Shown here: in pieces, positions 30,872 through 31,884 of the stretch
Position numbering within the stretch: position 1 is the first letter of the stretch
Layout: each line of letters starts with the position of its first letter
Source of the DNA: Polaribacter sp.
GTDB taxonomy: Bacteria; Bacteroidota; Bacteroidia; Flavobacteriales; Flavobacteriaceae
Length of the DNA stretch: 31,884 nt
Reading direction: 5' to 3'
Assembly (NCBI GenBank): GCA_030731695.1
Contig: JANQTK010000349.1
Coordinates: 1-31,884, forward strand
Translations under genes and position numbers: made by a program
The notes under the pieces: model-generated
The model's input: only the letters and a program-made list of their open reading frames with translations
What the model was told of the DNA's origin: nothing
The model's database searches: none

Positions 30872-31884
30872 ATGATGCAACTCACTTCCTATATTATTCA
30901 ACATACACAGCTTTCAGAAAAAACTATAAACAATACCATTTCTTTACTTAATGAAGATTGTACGATTCCTTTTATAGCAAGGTACCGAAAGGAAATGACT
31001 AGTAATTTAGATGAAGTTGAAATTGGCGAAATTGTGAAGTATAAAGAGCTGTTTGAAAACCTAGAAAAGCGTAAAACAACCATTTTAAAAGCTTTAGAAG
31101 AACAAAACGAATTGACTCCTGAATTGAGTGAAAAAGTAAAAAACGCCACAGATAGCATTTCTTTAGAAGATTTGTATTTGCCTTTTAAAAAGAAACGCAA
31201 AACCAAAGCAGAAAAGGCTCGTTTGCAAGGTTTAGAGCCTTTGGCAAAAATGATGATGAGTCAGCGTGTAAACGATTTAACGAACACAGCCTCAAAATTT
31301 GTAACCAAAGAAGTGGAAACCCTCGAAAATGCTTTGGAAGGTGCACGTTTTATCATTGCTGAATGGATTAACGAACGTACTGATATCAGAAATACCCTTC
31401 GTACTCAAATTCAACGTTTTGCACTGATTTCATCCAAAGAAATTACCTCAAAAAGCGAGGATGCTGACAAAACTGAAAAGGCACAGAAATTCAAAGATTA
31501 TTTTGATTGGAGCGAGTCTTTAAAAAACATTCCTTCTCATCGATTGTTAGCTATTTTAAGAGCAGAAAACGAAGGTTTTATTCGTGTAAAAATGGAGATT
31601 GATGATGAAAAAGCCATTCAAAGAATAGAACAGCAAATTATCCGTTCTCAAAATGAATGTTCAGAACAAATTCAGTTAGCAATTCAAGATGCTTACAAAC
31701 GCTTGTTGTTTCCGTCTTTATCCAATGAAGCGCTTTCTATCGCTAAAGAAAAGGCAGATGAAGAAGCCATTCTTGTATTCTCAAGAAACCTACAACAATT
31801 ACTTTTAGGAGCTCCTTTGGGTGAAAAAAATATTTTAGGCATTGATCCTGGTTTTCGTTCAGGTTGTAAAATTGTGTGTTTAAA
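30872..31884 (+). CDS. tex: Tex/YhgF-family RNA-binding protein, 5' part
   Basis: The frame runs from ATG 30872 (or the adjacent ATG 30875) to the window end, 337 codons, and continues beyond. The N-terminal helical Tex domain is clear: CTIPFIARYRKEMT and VEIGEIV near residue 30-55, then LEDLYLPFKKKRKTKAEKARLQGLEPLA. Near the cut edge the YqgF/RNase H-like domain begins with LGIDPGFRSGCK. The S1 domain would lie outside. Tex proteins are cytoplasmic nucleic-acid-binding proteins with effects on transcription and toxin gene expression in some bacteria. Truncation is by the window only. Confidence 0.95.
   Translation, partial: MMQLTSYIIQHTQLSEKTINNTISLLNEDCTIPFIARYRKEMTSNLDEVEIGEIVKYKELFENLEKRKTTILKALEEQNELTPELSEKVKNATDSISLEDLYLPFKKKRKTKAEKARLQGLEPLAKMMMSQRVNDLTNTASKFVTKEVETLENALEGARFIIAEWINERTDIRNTLRTQIQRFALISSKEITSKSEDADKTEKAQKFKDYFDWSESLKNIPSHRLLAILRAENEGFIRVKMEIDDEKAIQRIEQQIIRSQNECSEQIQLAIQDAYKRLLFPSLSNEALSIAKEKADEEAILVFSRNLQQLLLGAPLGEKNILGIDPGFRSGCKIVCL

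Noticed and set aside
30898..31206. 102-residue minus-strand ORF at the right end
   Set aside because: Antisense shadow of tex, whose conserved Tex and YqgF motifs are in the plus strand.

Overview
This is a low-GC, AT-rich chromosomal segment from a member of the Bacteroidota, most likely a marine-type Flavobacteriaceae. I base this on protein content (DUF4290 next to murA, mitochondrial-type aconitase, DnaJ with a reduced zinc region, MutS2 without an Smr domain), on weak Shine-Dalgarno sequences, and on the repeated presence of the Bacteroidota -7 promoter box TAnnTTTG at sensible distances from gene starts. Species assignment is not possible from the sequence alone. No insertion sequence, prophage, CRISPR array, tRNA or rRNA was seen. 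The segment is mostly core genome.

Layout. 1-119: C-terminal end of a small lipoprotein and its terminator. 393-2285: an LpxH-like metallophosphoesterase and a MurG-like glycosyltransferase in one operon, converging with ung. ung (minus) and mutS2 (plus, TTG start) diverge from overlapping promoters near 2945-2969. 5332-5676: a small exported protein with a TonB-C-like fold behind an array of TTAA direct repeats. 5799-7441: a two-gene minus-strand unit (Crp/Fnr regulator, then a lipoprotein with two RskA-like domains) flanked by near-identical inverted hairpins. 7550-16734, all minus: aconitase, the RNase P RNA, grpE-dnaJ, and a pcrA/DUF4290/murA cluster.

16861-22255: a conserved membrane-anchored hypothetical gene, then a cobalamin locus. 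On the minus strand a cobalamin riboswitch precedes a BtuB-like TonB-dependent receptor. On the plus strand, diverging from it, are GMP reductase and, overlapping it by 4 bases, a BtuF-like substrate-binding lipoprotein. The two cobalamin genes therefore sit on opposite strands and only the receptor is under the riboswitch. A DUF2834 membrane protein lies downstream of parC. 22259-27123: topoisomerase IV genes parE and parC with a small membrane protein between them. 27297-28046: a DUF2975 membrane protein and a YozG-like HTH regulator, with four 9-bp sites at exact 14-bp phasing over their promoter. 28318 to the end: lysA, a FAH-family hydrolase, a GNAT acetyltransferase and the 5' part of tex.

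The most interesting signals are regulatory: the 14-bp phased operator array, the TTAA repeat array, the overlapping ung/mutS2 promoters, and the inverted hairpins around the Crp/RskA-like unit. At the protein level, MurA has Asp in place of the catalytic Cys (predicted fosfomycin insensitivity), and DnaJ keeps only two of four CxxCxGxG motifs. I did not find a convincing new multi-gene defence or metabolic system.
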